From: Trichoplax adhaerens | Lineage: Eukaryota; Placozoa; Uniplacotomia; Trichoplacea; Trichoplacidae | Assembly: GCF_000150275.1 (NCBI RefSeq) | Contig: NW_002060949.1 | Span: 2,663,836-2,727,835 of the forward strand | Length of the DNA stretch: 64,000 nt | Direction: 5' to 3' | Shown: in pieces, positions 23,855 to 38,200 of the stretch | Position numbering within the stretch: the stretch's first letter is position 1 | How the letters are laid out: every line of letters begins with the position of its first letter | Position numbers and translations under genes: made by a program | The notes under the pieces: generated by a model | What the model was told of the DNA's origin: nothing | The model's database searches: none | The model's input: the letters and a program-made list of their open reading frames with translations, nothing else

Positions 23855-26800
23855 GTTGAATCTTGACGATTATTCCAACAATGATAAAATGATCGCTATA
23901 ACTGAAAGGATTTCGGCGTTTACCTAGCAACTGATTCCGTCCAATGAATCAAACCAATGTTAGCAAAGTTGGATTCGACTCCTACTATAAAAGTAGCAAA
24001 ACTACTTCCTACTGCACCTACCTCACGTCCAGAGCCAGCAACAACAGATCGCCCTTTGCGCTTTGGCACTTCGCGCGAGGAAGAAGTATCAAGTGTGGAG
24101 TTGCATAGTACTGTAAACTGTACTGTACACTGTAAATTACAGTACATCCTATTGTAGTACCGCCGTCCTGGAAATTGTTAATGGTAGGTATCCAATCCCG
24201 TAAACAGCTTGATCCTTTTCGTTTCCAATTCTTTAATATAATATATATACATCAATGGCCATGAGAGCTTACTGTTTCCACATATTGAAAATTGACCGGA
24301 TTTCGTGAAAAAAATGCCCGTATATACTGTAATATGTGCTGATTGATCGGATTGGAAAAGGATCATACTGGACTGCGCCAGTATATCGTAGAAGAAAACA
24401 AGTGTCGTCCATGCATACAGTATATACTAGTCCACATCAAAGTTCCGATTGAGGTCGATAAACCATATTGGGCGTATGTGGTACGAGTACTGTATATGTG
24501 TACAGGCAGACTGTAAACAAATAAATACTAAATAAATAATAGTGTATAACCCATATAACCAATACTGGCTACTGTAGTGTTATTATGATCTATAGCGTTG
24601 TCCATGTGGGCATGGCCAGGGACATGGTCATCACTCCATGCATGCAGAGTACATAGTGCAGTACATCCAGTTACGGACTAGTAGGCAGAGGAAAAGAAAG
24701 ACGGAAACTTGGTGTTGACTGGACTAGGGAGGGCGCGGCCGACATTGCTGGTCATTTTACAGCAAGTGTGCAGTGCGCTATATCTGTAATACTATACATT
24801 ACAGTACCTCAGTTATGAACTCGAAAGGTACTTTAATAGTCCATGCCTCTATCTAGATCTATGAATTTTCTTCTAACGGTCTATGGTTTGACTTTTATAC
24901 CTGCAATATTTTGCAGACCGTAGGAAAACGTTTCCAAGGGTTTTCTTTAGTGGTTATTGTGCAATGTGTACAGTACTACGGTAAATGTGACAGCTTCTTT
25001 GCACTAGACTCAGTCGTGTGTCCAAACTAGAACTATGCCAACGATAAATTACAGGTTCTCAGCATGTAAATGCAGAGGAACAACTAACAGGAAAGAAAGA
25101 GAGCATCCGTCAGTGCAAAATAATGTCAAGGCCTATCATTTTTCCGGTCATTCTACTATATGGTACAGCAATGAAACTGTATATCATACTGTACACTGTA
25201 CAGAACCAACTTAGCAGCCTATTAGCAGCTAATTTGCATGTCAACCGCAGACAGGGTAGTGTTCCGTTACAGACATGCAATACCCTTGAGATGGCCCCAA
25301 AATAATCGGCCTGCACATTATTAGTATAGTCAACGATCGCTTTACGTCCCGGGGCCTCTTTTTTTTCTTTCTTTCTTGTGCAGTAGTCCTTAGTAGTCTC
25401 TGGTAAAGGATGCTTTCTCACCTGTTCACGTCGACATCACGTTTTTAGTCTTCTTAAAACAGTTTGAAACTGACAAGTCCCAACATTGTGCAACTTGTGG
25501 GCCATGAATGCAGCTGTTGCATACGCAATGTCACGGCTGGAATGCTGTAAACACAGTGTACTGTATGTGACAGCCGGTGTACTGTACTATATACTGTAGA
25601 AATATACTGTACCTCGGGCGGACGGACTTTTCAGACCAGATGCGGGCGAAAATGTTTAAAAAGAATTACTCAGTATGGATCTGCCGTGTCTGTTTTCTAA
25701 ATCATTGGTATTAATTTGAAGAACATTGATGATCTAAAGTGACCGCTTTCAAGCAGAGCTTAGCAACAGGCAATAGAATACAATATTGTATTACTTAATT
25801 TAGAAAAAATCAGTCAATTCAGAATCGACTGTCTGAATACTAAAGTTACTCCCATAATGAAGTGTTTGACACAATTTGTTGACCAAAGTTGGCCCAATAT
25901 CCGTCCGTCCAAAACAGTGTCCACTCTTACTATACTGTACAGTACTGTACGCTACAGTACTTCACACTGTGCACTGTACACTACAGTACGATGGACTGTC
26001 GCCAAAAGTCAGCCTGAAGTAATATTTGGCGCAAAAAGAGCCCGAAGCGAAGGCAAGTTTCAAAAAATTTTTCTTTCATTCTGCTCTTGATGAAGTGAAT
26101 CCTATTTTACACTCTGCTATTTTACAACATCAACCTGAAGTAAGCCCATTCACTTTTAAAGCACAAAGCAAGTGGTGACTTGTTGTTCCTATCATTAGAA
26201 GGAAATTATTAACGGATGATTTAAGTTGATTTCGGCCATCGTAGACTCGTCGTACTAGTAGTACATGGACTGGAAATAGTATACAACAAGGAGAAGGTAC
26301 GTGTGTGGCTAGAACAACACAGTGCTCTCCATTTGAAATGCGGTGGAGAGAGAACAGTACACTGTCTCCCCCGATTCCTTTGCTGTACTATAGGCAATAG
26401 ACTGCAATCCACAATCGAACCCTGCGACATACTCGTACAGTACACCCAAGACCCCCCCCCCCCCCCCTCAATGGAGTGGGATTGAAAAGTTGCCATCATC
26501 CATCTTGTCCATCAACATATTCAATTGCAGTATCCCTTTACATTTAATGTACAGTAGAGAGAGAGAGTAGCTTAACCAGGTAATAGTAGCCTGTGCTATT
26601 TTACGGTAAATCGATATACGATGTTGTTGTGCTTATTGCTAGTGAAGAAAGTTCTTATTCAAAGTCAGTCAACACGGTGGAAGCCATCATCAGTGCGAGC
26701 CGGTAGACACCTATTTCTAGTATTGATATAACTAAGTGGACCGTTGGTGTTATCGCTCAAATAGATCATAATGTCGTAATATTCAATATAAAATTCTTCT

Positions 26801-28299
26801 CATCAGCCACTCATGTATAGTATGATACTTGAATGGAAAATGAAAAGCAAATAATGGCGTCAGTAAGGTGGCGTAATACTGTAGAAAAGAAACTGAATGA
26901 TGCAAGGTATGCAACATGCATCATTCTGTATGGTATAGGATAATGTGGAGTGGATAATTGGACACGACAAAGTAATTCATTGCAGCAACTGGATAGTTTG
27001 ACATGGCCCATATGAATTTTCCCTTCATATTATACACTGTATTCCTAGGGTAAAAGACTTTGACAAATCGCTTACAATCATTTGACGATCAAATGTTTTG
27101 AGCTCTTATAACAATATACTGACCGGATAGAACGATGAACACCAGACACCGTAGAGAAATTTTCTCCACTATGTTGCTTGCATACCACACATACATTTGA
27201 CTGTACCACTTTGATATACAGTACGCGTACGTGGAGATTGATTATGTTATGCTGGTGCAATGGATTTACAAGATAGCTATGTGTATTGGGCTTTAACAAG
27301 TCCATTCAATAGTGATGGACAAGGCATTTTATATATAATTGCTCAAGTTTCATTCAAAGCCTGACAAATCTGAATGGCAACAACGATCCATGTCGACGAC
27401 CTCATTTTGCAGTACAGTGCTATCAATCGGCATTACCATTACTACAAAATCGCGATAGAATTAAAATAGTTATAGAGTGTACTATCATAGTGATGCGATA
27501 CTTTGCAACAGGATTGAAAGCTCTGGCATCCTACTTAGCAAAAATAAGCAGATCGATTTAGGGTATACGTTGTTTGTCTCCATTTTACTGCACTCGAACT
27601 TTATGCAGTTTCACTTATCAAGTAATAATTATTATACTGTAATTCCTTACAAATATCATAAATGTCCTTGGAAACAAGAATTCCAGCTTCCGCTGATACC
27701 TGACATTACTCTATGCAACACGTTATAGGCTATTGCGCGCATAGTTCGACGTTATCGTACTAGACACAAACGAGTGTAAAGTGCACTGTTTCCCTTGACA
27801 GACCTCACTACATCATCATAAAAAATTATTATCCATTTTTGACATTTCACGTAATAAAGCTCCAGATAACTCTAATTATAGCACTTTGGTATCGGCCTCA
27901 AATTTTTAGCGCTTCATAAATAGAATGCAGTATTCTATTTTTAGGCATCATTGATGGAAGAGGAGTGCAAGCATATTGTATTTCACACATTACGTAATTT
28001 CTCATTGCAAAATAATAATTTATAAAGCGATGTATTTACAGTATTGAAGTACTTGCAGTATACTGTGTTATATCTCTATGGCATCAATTACAATTTACTA
28101 TATCCAATGCTAAATTCTAGAAAAGTTCGTGCTATCTTGATGCTTATCAACACAAAATATTTATACACGGTGCAGCAGCAGTGAAACAATGATAATTAAT
28201 AGATGGCTATTTAACCGTCGATTAACTAACTTAAAAATGATTTGATTTTTTCCTTTAGATTGAAAGGAAACTTATTCAAAAACTGGTATTAAATCAGTC
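23855..28299. other. 4.4 kb divergent spacer rich in palindromic words
   Basis: Separates the ACSS (-) and ATAD2 (+) start codons. TACTGTAC/GTACAGTAC-type words recur at about 24106-24145, 24480-24500, 25180-25205, 25555-25620 and 25930-25995. A 16-base C run lies at 26452-26467 and a (GA)n run near 26560. Open frames here are short, overlap on both strands and lack recognisable protein patterns. No gene was supported; unannotated RNA genes cannot be excluded. Confidence 0.45.
26452..26467 (+). repeat. Poly-C tract (16 bases)
   Basis: An uninterrupted run of 16 C in otherwise AT-rich sequence. Prone to length errors in sequencing and to G-quadruplex formation on the opposite strand. Confidence 0.9.
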
Positions 28300-31200
28300 A
28301 TGGTGGCAACACGGTCTCGATCAAGCAATAACGGTCGGCGTAATTTGCTCACTAATATCATCAATTCTAGGCATTCTCGTAGAAACAAACTCGTTGTCAA
28401 TAATGTTAATCAAGAGGTAGGACAAAAAGGCATAAAAATCTTTATTTTCATTGCATATCCATATTTATGTACTAGCTCCGGTTCGCTTGACAATCACCGT
28501 AAATATTACCATTTCTATTTTAATTATCGCTTTTACAAGATGCTTTCTTTAACGTATGTGTGTTACTGTGGATAATTTTGCTTACTGATATCAATCTAAT
28601 GACACACACTACTTTTACCTTAAATTAGAATCGAAATACATATATTAACTATTGTAATTAAATACTGTTGCAAATTATTACAAATGTCGATAAACGCCAT
28701 CGCAAGAATGGCTAGACATTAACACATATCTAATAACCCAACTATCTATCTTATTTTCAGAGGGCATTCTTAAAAGATAATGCGGATGACAATTCCGTCA
28801 ATGTTGAGCGCCCAAGTTCACATCGGTAAGAGATTATGATATACATTATTTAAGACTAATCTATAATTGTCTAAATTGATTACATGTTGAAGCTACGATT
28901 ATCTTGATACGGTAGTCATTGCTATCAGGTTCACTCACGTATAAAAATTTCGTTGTAATGATTGAGCTACTATCCAGTCTTACTGGCTTATTTATACAAT
29001 TAAATCGTTTTATGTGCACTCCACAGATTACGATCCTTGAGAGGATTTATGGATTTTGATGATTCAAATGATAATTATAATGAAAGAAACGAAGGTAATA
29101 TTATATTGAAATGATTACGTTACGTATATACAGTACTAGGCCGATTGTATGATATTGGTCTGAGTTGCAATTTCGAAGTACATTTTATGCCATAAAACAT
29201 TCTCTCTGTTATTACTCTTTATGGTTTCAAATTTTATGAAATTTTAAGGTACGCTAAGTATCTTTACCCTTTTTAATCCGTTAGATATTGCTGCTGACGG
29301 TATAAACGACGAAGAGGAATATAACGGTTGGTTAAGACGTAGTAGTCGTCAAAGACGACTAGTTTACAATTCCTTAAATCTTGACGTACTCACTGGCAAG
29401 AGTGAAATTAGTCGTGCTGTTACAAGTGCTAATGTAAGTATGATTTTATATACAAATTTCGGTTCGATATATTAGTTATCTATATTCGATATGACGCAGT
29501 TATACGTAGCATAGATAACCGTACTATTCTGATATTGATACGGAGTAATCCTTTAAGTTATATATCTGAATGTAAGAAAAATACGTGTACTGGATTGAAA
29601 TTTCTAGTATTTTTATTATGGACCTGTGGAATGTAAAATTATATGAACCTGTGCTATACCTATAGAACGTAGATGATGAGATTTCTGAGAGTAACGAGGA
29701 CGAAGACGATGACGATGATGAAGACGATGACGATGATGAAAACGATGATGAAGACGATGATGAAGACGAAGATGAAGATGACGTAGAAGAAGACGATAAA
29801 GATGACGAAGATGAGGGTTTGTATATATATGTATATATGTATGTATTCATACATAAATCCAACTACACCCATGTTAATTACTAATATATTTAAAATACTA
29901 AAATTGGGTTGATACCCTTCATCACTTCATTAATTAATAAATGTAGGTAATTTCCATCGCCGTAAGTACAACTTACGTGAAAAACGTCATGTTCCGACAC
30001 GATTTAGTATCCCAATTGGAGAAACTATAAAACGCCGTCGGAATCATGCAATGCGCCCTTGGCTTAAACATGTCAAGAAAGATACCTCAAACCGACGACG
30101 TCGAGAAAAGAAACGACAGTTACGTATAGCTGGTAACGATCAAGATTCCTTCTCCAGTGATGAAGAATGGTTTGAGATGCGAAAGCAGAGAAGTCTTATG
30201 CGATCTAGAAACCGATTTCTTCCTTTAAATTTTAAACGTAAGAGTAATAGCTTGTTATTATCAGGTGATGCGTATCAATTTTATCATTCATTTTTACTGT
30301 ATCATAACTCTTGCAGCTGAAGATTTATCGAATCACAAAATTATTGAACAAAGATTAAAGATTGGATCCAGCCTAGCTGATATTGAACCTATGGCGATAG
30401 ATTCAACAATTACTTTTGATGATATTGGAGGCTTAAGCAATCATATCAACTCTTTAAAGGAAATGGTATTGTTTCCCCTGCTTTATCCAGAAGTATTTCA
30501 AAAATTTAACATAACTCCTCCAAGAGGTGTTTTATTCCATGGTAAGCCAGGAACAGGTAAAACGTTAGTAGCTCGAGCTGTTGCCAATCAGTGTAGTCTC
30601 GGTGGAAAGAAGGTAGCTTTTTTCATGAGAAAAGGTGCTGATTGTCTTAGTAAATGGGCTGGAGAATCTGAACGTCAGCTACGATTGTTATTCGATCAGG
30701 TCGGTAGTCGTTGACATAACCCGTGTTTGAGATACTCAAATTACTTTCCAAGTATGACTTATAGATTTATATCCGGACTAAAATTTAGGCTTACGGTATG
30801 AGGCCAGCCATAATTTTTTTCGATGAGATTGATGGTTTAGCACCAGTTCGCTCCAGTAAACAAGATCAGATTCATTCATCGATTGTGTCAACATTATTAG
30901 CTTTGATGGATGGACTGGATAATCGAGGCGAAATTATAGTTATTGGTAACTATAGTGTTTTGTAGTCTTCAATCAGTGATTTATTTATTTGTTCGAGATA
31001 TTGATTTGATTAATTGAATTGTATGATGGTCACTTTAGGTGCTACAAACCGTGTCGATGCGATTGATCCTGCGCTTAGACGTCCTGGAAGATTCGATCGT
31101 GAGTTTTACTTTCCTCTTCCTGATAGAAAGTCGAGACGTTCTATAGTGCAGATACATACTCGCCAATGGGATCCACCACTAACGGACGAGTCCATAGACG

Positions 31201-33979
31201 ATATCGCAGATAAATGTATTGGTTACTGCGGTGCGGATATAAAAGCTCTTTGCACTGAATCAGCATTAAATGCTCTACGTCGTAGATATCCACAAATTTA
31301 TAACAGTAACAAGAAGTTAAAGATTGATGTGGATTCGATTCATATCGAACCTTGCGACTACGAATTTGCAATGAATTCAATTACACCGTCTGCCCAGAGG
31401 GGTGTAATATCAGTTGGGAGACCTTTAAACAAATTAACGCGGCTTCTGTTTAGCTCGCACTTAGATAAAGTCTTTAATTTTTTGAAAACAAAATTTCCGT
31501 TTGGCAAGTTACTGAACTCAGGTATTCAGGTCTACGTTTCAATATCATTTTTGTTACGCAGCTGTTCATACGTAAAATGTTAATCATACTATTTTTTTGG
31601 CTATAGGATATGATAAAGCACACAGTCAATCAATCACTGGGGCATTTGAGACCATTATTTATCGTCCAAAACTTCTACTTTATGGTAAATCAGGTATGGG
31701 ACAGTCGTCACATATTGCCCTGGAGATTCTTCATAACATAGATGAAATCCCAGTTTATCACCTGGATATTCCTCATTTGTACACGTCTATGAAAACTCCA
31801 GAGGAATCTTGCGCCCAGGTAATTATAAAGTCCTTTATATTGCAATCTATAATAAGATTGGTACTCCTTTTAGATAGTGCAAATATAAAATTTAGCATCA
31901 TGCTTATACTTTTTTGCACACGTACATAGGTAATTATGGAAGCTTCTAGTAAATGTCCCTGTGTTCTATTCCTGCCTCGTATCGAAACATGGTGGTCTGT
32001 TGCATCTGATTCATTACGAGCAACTATTTGTGGACTTCTGTGCGACTTACAGCCTTCCCTGCCCATTTTATTGCTGGCAACTAGTGATTGCGAAAATTTT
32101 ACTGGATCACTTCCTACGATATTGAGGGAATTGCAAATAACAAAAGATGCATGCTTTCATATCAACTCGCCAGATTACTACGCTAGGTACTTGTATTTTA
32201 AAGAAGTGCTAGAGAATTGTTCTAAAGGGCGGACAAGAAAAAGTTTAGGTAACAGAAATTACGTATTATCATGCGGTATTACGGTAGTAGACGCGGGAAT
32301 ATTCATTTAGCAATACTTTGTCTACCTCTTGACATTAGATACTGTTGTCAGAAGTGAAATTGAAATCCTAGAAGTGGAAGATAGTAGCTCGGTATCTAGA
32401 CAGTTGACAAAAGAAGAGGTAGATCGTTTGGCAAAATATGAAAGTAATGTCTTTAGAGAACTAAGAATCTTTTTGAGAGATGTTATAAACAGACTCATGT
32501 CCGATCGAAAATTTTGTTGCTTTGTTAAGCCTGTTAATCTTGACGAGGTTAGAATTCCATTGCTTTATAAAGAAACGCCCTATTATAAGATACATTGCAA
32601 TCAATAATGTAAGACTTACTTTAATATGTAATTTTAGGTAACAGACTATTTGGATGTTGTGACGACACCCATGGACTTTTCAACAATTGCTGATAAAATA
32701 GATGATGGCTCGTACACATCTGCCGCACAGTTTGTAGCGGACATTCAAATCATTGTAAATAATGCACTGAAATATAATCCTGTTAGTGATCCACTTAGTA
32801 AAGCTGTCCGCCATCGAGCTTTTATGCTAAAGGATACCGTCGACTCTATTATTGATAAGGAACTTGATAGCGATTTTGAAAAGGTTTGTATTCTATATAG
32901 GTATTTCAGGGTTGTTTCAATGCTTAAGATAATCTACAATATGTTATACGTAGACTTGTGAAGAACTAAAAGAATCCAGAAAACGCCGTGGTAAAGCAAT
33001 TCTGTTGATAATTCATACATGTAGTAAACACTTACTATATAAATTTTATGTATTTGAAAGAAACTTCACTCATTACTGTTATTATAATGTATAGAAAATT
33101 TACCGGTAACCATTGACGAAAGTCCCAAAACAGATGCAACAAACATCAGTAGTCTTATATACGTACGGAAACCACCAATAAATTCTGTACGATTTAGTAA
33201 ACGAATTCGAGGTATAGAAGTAGATGAATCTACAGAAAATTCGTGTGACGAAATTCAGTACCGGCAGTCACAAGCCAAAGCTGTCGTTCAAAACGGAAAA
33301 TTAAACGATACATCAGAAACGACAAGTGTTGGTGAAACTGATTCTCATTTAAATTTCAATGATGGTGATAATAGTATCCGGAATAGTAGTAAGTCGTACT
33401 ATTGTTGCCTGGATAGCTGAAGTTAATGAATACGTTACTAATCAATGTTTATATTTCTCACGGAGCTAACATTAGTAACTTCTTTAAATTTAAATTCTTA
33501 TAAGGTACCGTTAGTTCAGAGATTACTACCAATTCTTGCCTCCTAATCAGTAATGGTTCTGCTGGTCTTTGTGAAACCGACCGTTATGAACAACTCGGTA
33601 AGTGAATAGGTACAACTTTTTACTGTCCGCTGCATTAATAGCTAGATATCATATTTCTGAAATCTCACTTTTTAAGCATCTATAATATTTGACTTTTTTT
33701 ATAGATACTATAGATAATGGTGTCAGTGATGAGGAATTGAATTCTCTAATTTCTCGTTTGGCCACTTCAACTGCTGAGAACACTATAGAAGATATTGAAA
33801 GGCTTTCTGTGAATATTCACGGATTCTTTAAAAGCTATAGTCAAGTCCATAATAGATGTCCTCCACTAACGGTATATAGTACACGTTATTATATTTTAAA
33901 AAACGGTAACGTTAAATGACTAATTCCTGCCGTTTTTGATTTACAGGATATTGAACAGTTTATTGCTCATGCTGAATAA
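28300..33979 (+). CDS. ATAD2: ATAD2-type AAA+ ATPase with bromodomain, 1166 aa
   Basis: Eighteen exons: 28300-28416, 28761-28825, 29027-29094, 29285-29433, 29666-29816, 29947-30264, 30317-30699, 30789-30945, 31039-31521, 31607-31818, 31930-32248, 32339-32547, 32638-32883, 32954-32990, 33095-33388, 33505-33597, 33705-33871, 33947-33979 (3501 nt, in phase). Nuclear chromatin factor of the ATAD2/Yta7/Abo1 family. Basic N-terminus, Asp/Glu tract (about 134-183), YNLREKR motif, AAA1 with Walker A GKPGTGKT (about 365-372) and Walker B IIFFDEIDG, arginine-finger region RRPGRFDRE, and a degenerate AAA2 (GKSGMGQSS). The bromodomain (about 808-959) has NALKYN, whose Asn924 should bind acetyl-lysine. 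The family loads or evicts histone H3-H4 and reads acetylated H4. The start ATG is the first good one; an upstream coding exon is possible. Confidence 0.93.
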
Positions 33980-35291
33980 GTAGATCGTTTGAATGTGGGC
34001 CTTTGAGCTAATAATATACCCTTATGTTGGATTTGATATCTATAGAAAGATATTTAAATTTATAAATTTCTTTTATATGGTATTTATAGTTATGCTTAAT
34101 CCTGTAAGCGAATTGTCACAATTTAAACATTTTCTAAATAATTCCCTGTGCGTTTTATCGTATATGCAGTTAGTATAAATGACTCGCTATCTTCGATAGA
34201 TATTTATTTTTAAATTAAGTTTGTACAATATTATCGAAGGTGCGTTATTTATGATGAATAGTGATGCGACCTATAACTAATGACAACAAGTACTATTTCA
34301 CTTTGACTAAAATTATATATTAATAAACTCAACGATTTATACTTTGAAATCTTAAATTTGAGCTTTTGTCCTTGTTAAAAGTATTTAATTAGAATATTAT
34401 CGGTGTAAAATTCAGTAATTTGTACCATACTTACACAACAACTGGTTTGAAATATGATCACTCAACTTCAACGATAAAGAAAAAGTTACGACTATACACT
34501 TTAATGACACTCAGTAATGTACTATACTTTAATCTTGATACCTTACAACTTTACGTCTAATCATAATAAATCGCGTTCTTATGACATATAAACAAACAAC
34601 ATATCCATAACTGCTGTTCGTAATAAATTTAAAAATGTTTCTTGACTTTTATTTTTTAAAGCGAATGTATCGATAATATCGATAGTTTCATAATTTATAA
34701 GACGCAATGGCGAAATATTAATAGCCACATTTAGCGAATCCATATGAACACTAAAGGAGAAACTTGTTGCCGTGAAAGCGAAACAGCGCTTAAATAGTAT
34801 CACTGTTTCGGTAACCGTAATTGCACGGTGATATGACCAATTAATCTTTGTTAAATCTCAGGTAAAGAAATGAATCATGTATTATATTCTGGCATAAGAC
34901 ATCATAAACTGAGCATTCTACTATGGTAATAAATTCGTTTTCGAGTATCAACTTGCTATTAAAGTTAGCAGTATTCTAGTTCAAGATTAGGCTGATAGAA
35001 TATAAAATAATTAAATTAGATATATCAATATTATTCTATAATTTTAAGAGTGGATGGGACGTATTTTCGCTATTTCCAATGTTCCAAAATTTTAGAGAAA
35101 TTAATTATAAATTGTAACTCAGTTGTTTATGAACTAATTTTATATCGATTCATATGCCTTCTAACGTTTTGGATGATGTATATGTAATCTATAAGGATAG
35201 ACTCCAAGTATCATGTGCTTCTGTAGCAATTTTAGTAAGCCTTTCAGATTTTAGGCATAAAATATATGCGCTGATTCTAACGTAATTAAGT
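33980..35291. other. Convergent intergenic region
   Basis: 1.3 kb between the ATAD2 stop (+) and the phosphodiesterase stop (-). AT-rich with no recognised exon on either strand; likely 3' UTRs and spacer. Confidence 0.5.
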
Positions 35292-38200
35292 TTATTTGTT
35301 ATCTGCGATGGAGTCCTTACTGCCACTTGAAACTTTTGCAGAATTTGCCGTTGATGAATGAGACGTTCTGAGTTTATCTTTACGATATTTCGGTTCGTAG
35401 ATTTCTCCTTCCTCATTGGCCTTTTGGAGTGCTTCTAATTCATCTTTTTCTGCTTTTTGTTTTGCTACTAGAGCTGACCAGTTTTGTAAATTTGACCTAA
35501 GATGGGCAATATAAATTGATGAACCTTATATTAAATTTGCAAAAAATTTAGTGATATGTATTAATTCTACTGGCAGCTTTTACTTGTATAGATATGATTA
35601 CAATTGCGAATTGAACATGGAACAACTCTAGCTAAGGTGATGAGTTATATTAACTGGCATACATAATTTAACCATGGAAGATCAGCATCTTAGAGTCATT
35701 ATAAAGGCATGCATGAACTGGTATTTTTAGTATATTTACCTTGTGCCATCTAGCATTGGATAAGTATTAGGAAGTATTCTAGCTAGAATTTCGTAGCATG
35801 GCAAACAAATTCCCATGATAAATCCCACCTAAAATGTCAAGTAAACGTTACTAATGTCATGAAAAAATCTGTTTCTAGTATTAATTTCATACAGTAATAA
35901 CTTTTACAAGGTAATTAGGAATTGCAATAAGTGTTTTCATTTTATAGGCCTTTTATCTGACCTGGTTTGCTGGCAAATCATGTGCTTTTTCTCTATCCAT
36001 CATTGGTAAAGGATTTCGAGATTGAGCTTTTTCTTCATCACCCTAATACATATTTTAAGAATGTAAAATTTTTTTATTTCAGCCGAGCGTAATCTTAGCC
36101 AAATAGCTTACTCTTGTTATGAAATGTGGATATCTTCGAGCAATAAAGTATTACTTCACCTCTAACCTGATTATAAAACTCTTGAAAGAGCTGTCTGACT
36201 GTTAGTCTGTTGATATGCCAAGGTTTGATTACAGCTGAGAGATCACAAGCTGTCATAATGATGCCCTTCAATCTCATTCTAAAGGTAGAACAGAAGACTA
36301 TCAAAATCACATGCATTATCATCACGCATACACTTGCTCTGACTAGTAAATAGATTAAGTAACCAGTTGATTAAATTCCATTTTAAGAGATATTCAGTCA
36401 GTAATTGCCATACTTGTAATGCTTTAAATACGTATTTGAAAACTACCACGTATTTTTTATTACAGGTAATTGATCTATATGTATAAAATTTAACGTAGAA
36501 TAATACATAAACTATCCTTTTATCTTATCTAATTACTGATTTAGCGAAAATTCTGATCAAACTCTCTTCAACTTACATGTGTTCCGGATTATTCCAGCTA
36601 AACTTATTTTCATTGATAATTTTTTGCAAGATCGCACGATTACTGAAGAAAAGTGCCAAATCTGTATATACGATTGCTTGTTTCATGTCTTGAATTGCCT
36701 AACCATACCAATCATGGATTCGTTGACGTTAGTAACATTAATTAATACTTTAATGATAATTCTAATATTGTAGCTTGCAACACGGGAGTTGATATTAAAA
36801 ATTTATAGTGTTTAATTGAACAATATGGTTACAATATTAGGACATCGCCTGAGTAGTGATAATCGTAATTGAAGATTTTTACCTTTTCATATAAATCTTT
36901 AGGTAGAAATTCAAAAACATTATGACCATCTGCCTATAACATGGTAGATTACACAAAACAACGGCAAAATTAAAAAGGTTTGATAAAATTTTCTAGAAAA
37001 GTTATTCCGCATAAACGTTTAGGCTAAAGAGGTTGAAATTTCCCTAACTTTTCGCTTAGTAACATTAAAAACAAGGATAATATTTACGGAGAGGAAAGCA
37101 GTAAAGATGAAGTTTATGATAATCGTTAATATATCATTGCCTTATTATTATAGCGCGCTATATACTATATATATAATATTTATACATATAAGTAAAGCTG
37201 ACATTACCCTTAAGATTGACATTGCTGTATAAAAGTGATGATACTCCATAGTAGAAGTACTGTACATTGCAGCTAAAGGATTTTTTGAATTGACCATATA
37301 CGCGTTAGTCTTAGCTCGATGATCCAGATCATGACACAAGCATCCAACAAATAGAGCCAATCGCTGTGAAATAGATTATTAAGATTATGTCAGCTAGAAG
37401 TTGACGTAAAATTAGCCTATGAATTGTCAGATAGATACAAAGTGTTTATAATACAGACTGTAACTTTACGCCAACAATTTAAACAATTAAGATAGCTAAA
37501 CATTTCACAAAATTGAAATCAACCCATAGCCGGTAATAAAGGCAAAATAACTAAAAATTTTAATTCATTCACAGTTAAGATATTGAATTTTAGAATTTAT
37601 AGATTCATCCGGATTAAAGTCATGAATTACTTTATAGTAACTGATATCAAAGCTGCAGATGTAATATGTATATCAATATCGATTTTACGTAATTGCAGAG
37701 ATTAAAATTAAAATCTTTGGCTAATGTAGAAAATATAAACTTTGATCGCCATTCTCAAGATCAAAATTGTAATATTTTTCTATAGTTATCAATCCTAAGA
37801 GCATTTTGTTAAAGTAGCTAACTATGCAGTACTTCTATTCATGAAACATTGCATTATCGTCCTTAAGGCCGCGATAATTCCACACATAGTTTTGTATTAC
37901 CTCTATTGGAGAAAGAACGTCAGGGCAAGTTTTGATCACGGTATAAAAACTATGAGCTACTTGAAAAGCATGATTCCAGTTATGATAGGGCACATTGCGG
38001 TAATTATTGCGTACTGTCAATGTGAATCGAATAAGAGTTTCTTCGTTGAACCTGGTAAAAATAAAGTTAGGGACTGTTAGTTAAAATTATTTCAATCTTT
38101 AAAAACATGTGAATTCAGCTGTACATAAATAAAATAACATAGTATTTAGATAGAAGTCGCCGCTAGCAAGAACTATGGACTAATTTTCATGTCCAGAAAT

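Noticed and set aside
29524-29862. Minus-strand open frames rich in Ser or Ile/Val/Phe
   Set aside because: They are the antisense of the GAY/GAR repeats of the ATAD2 acidic exon, with no splice or homology support.
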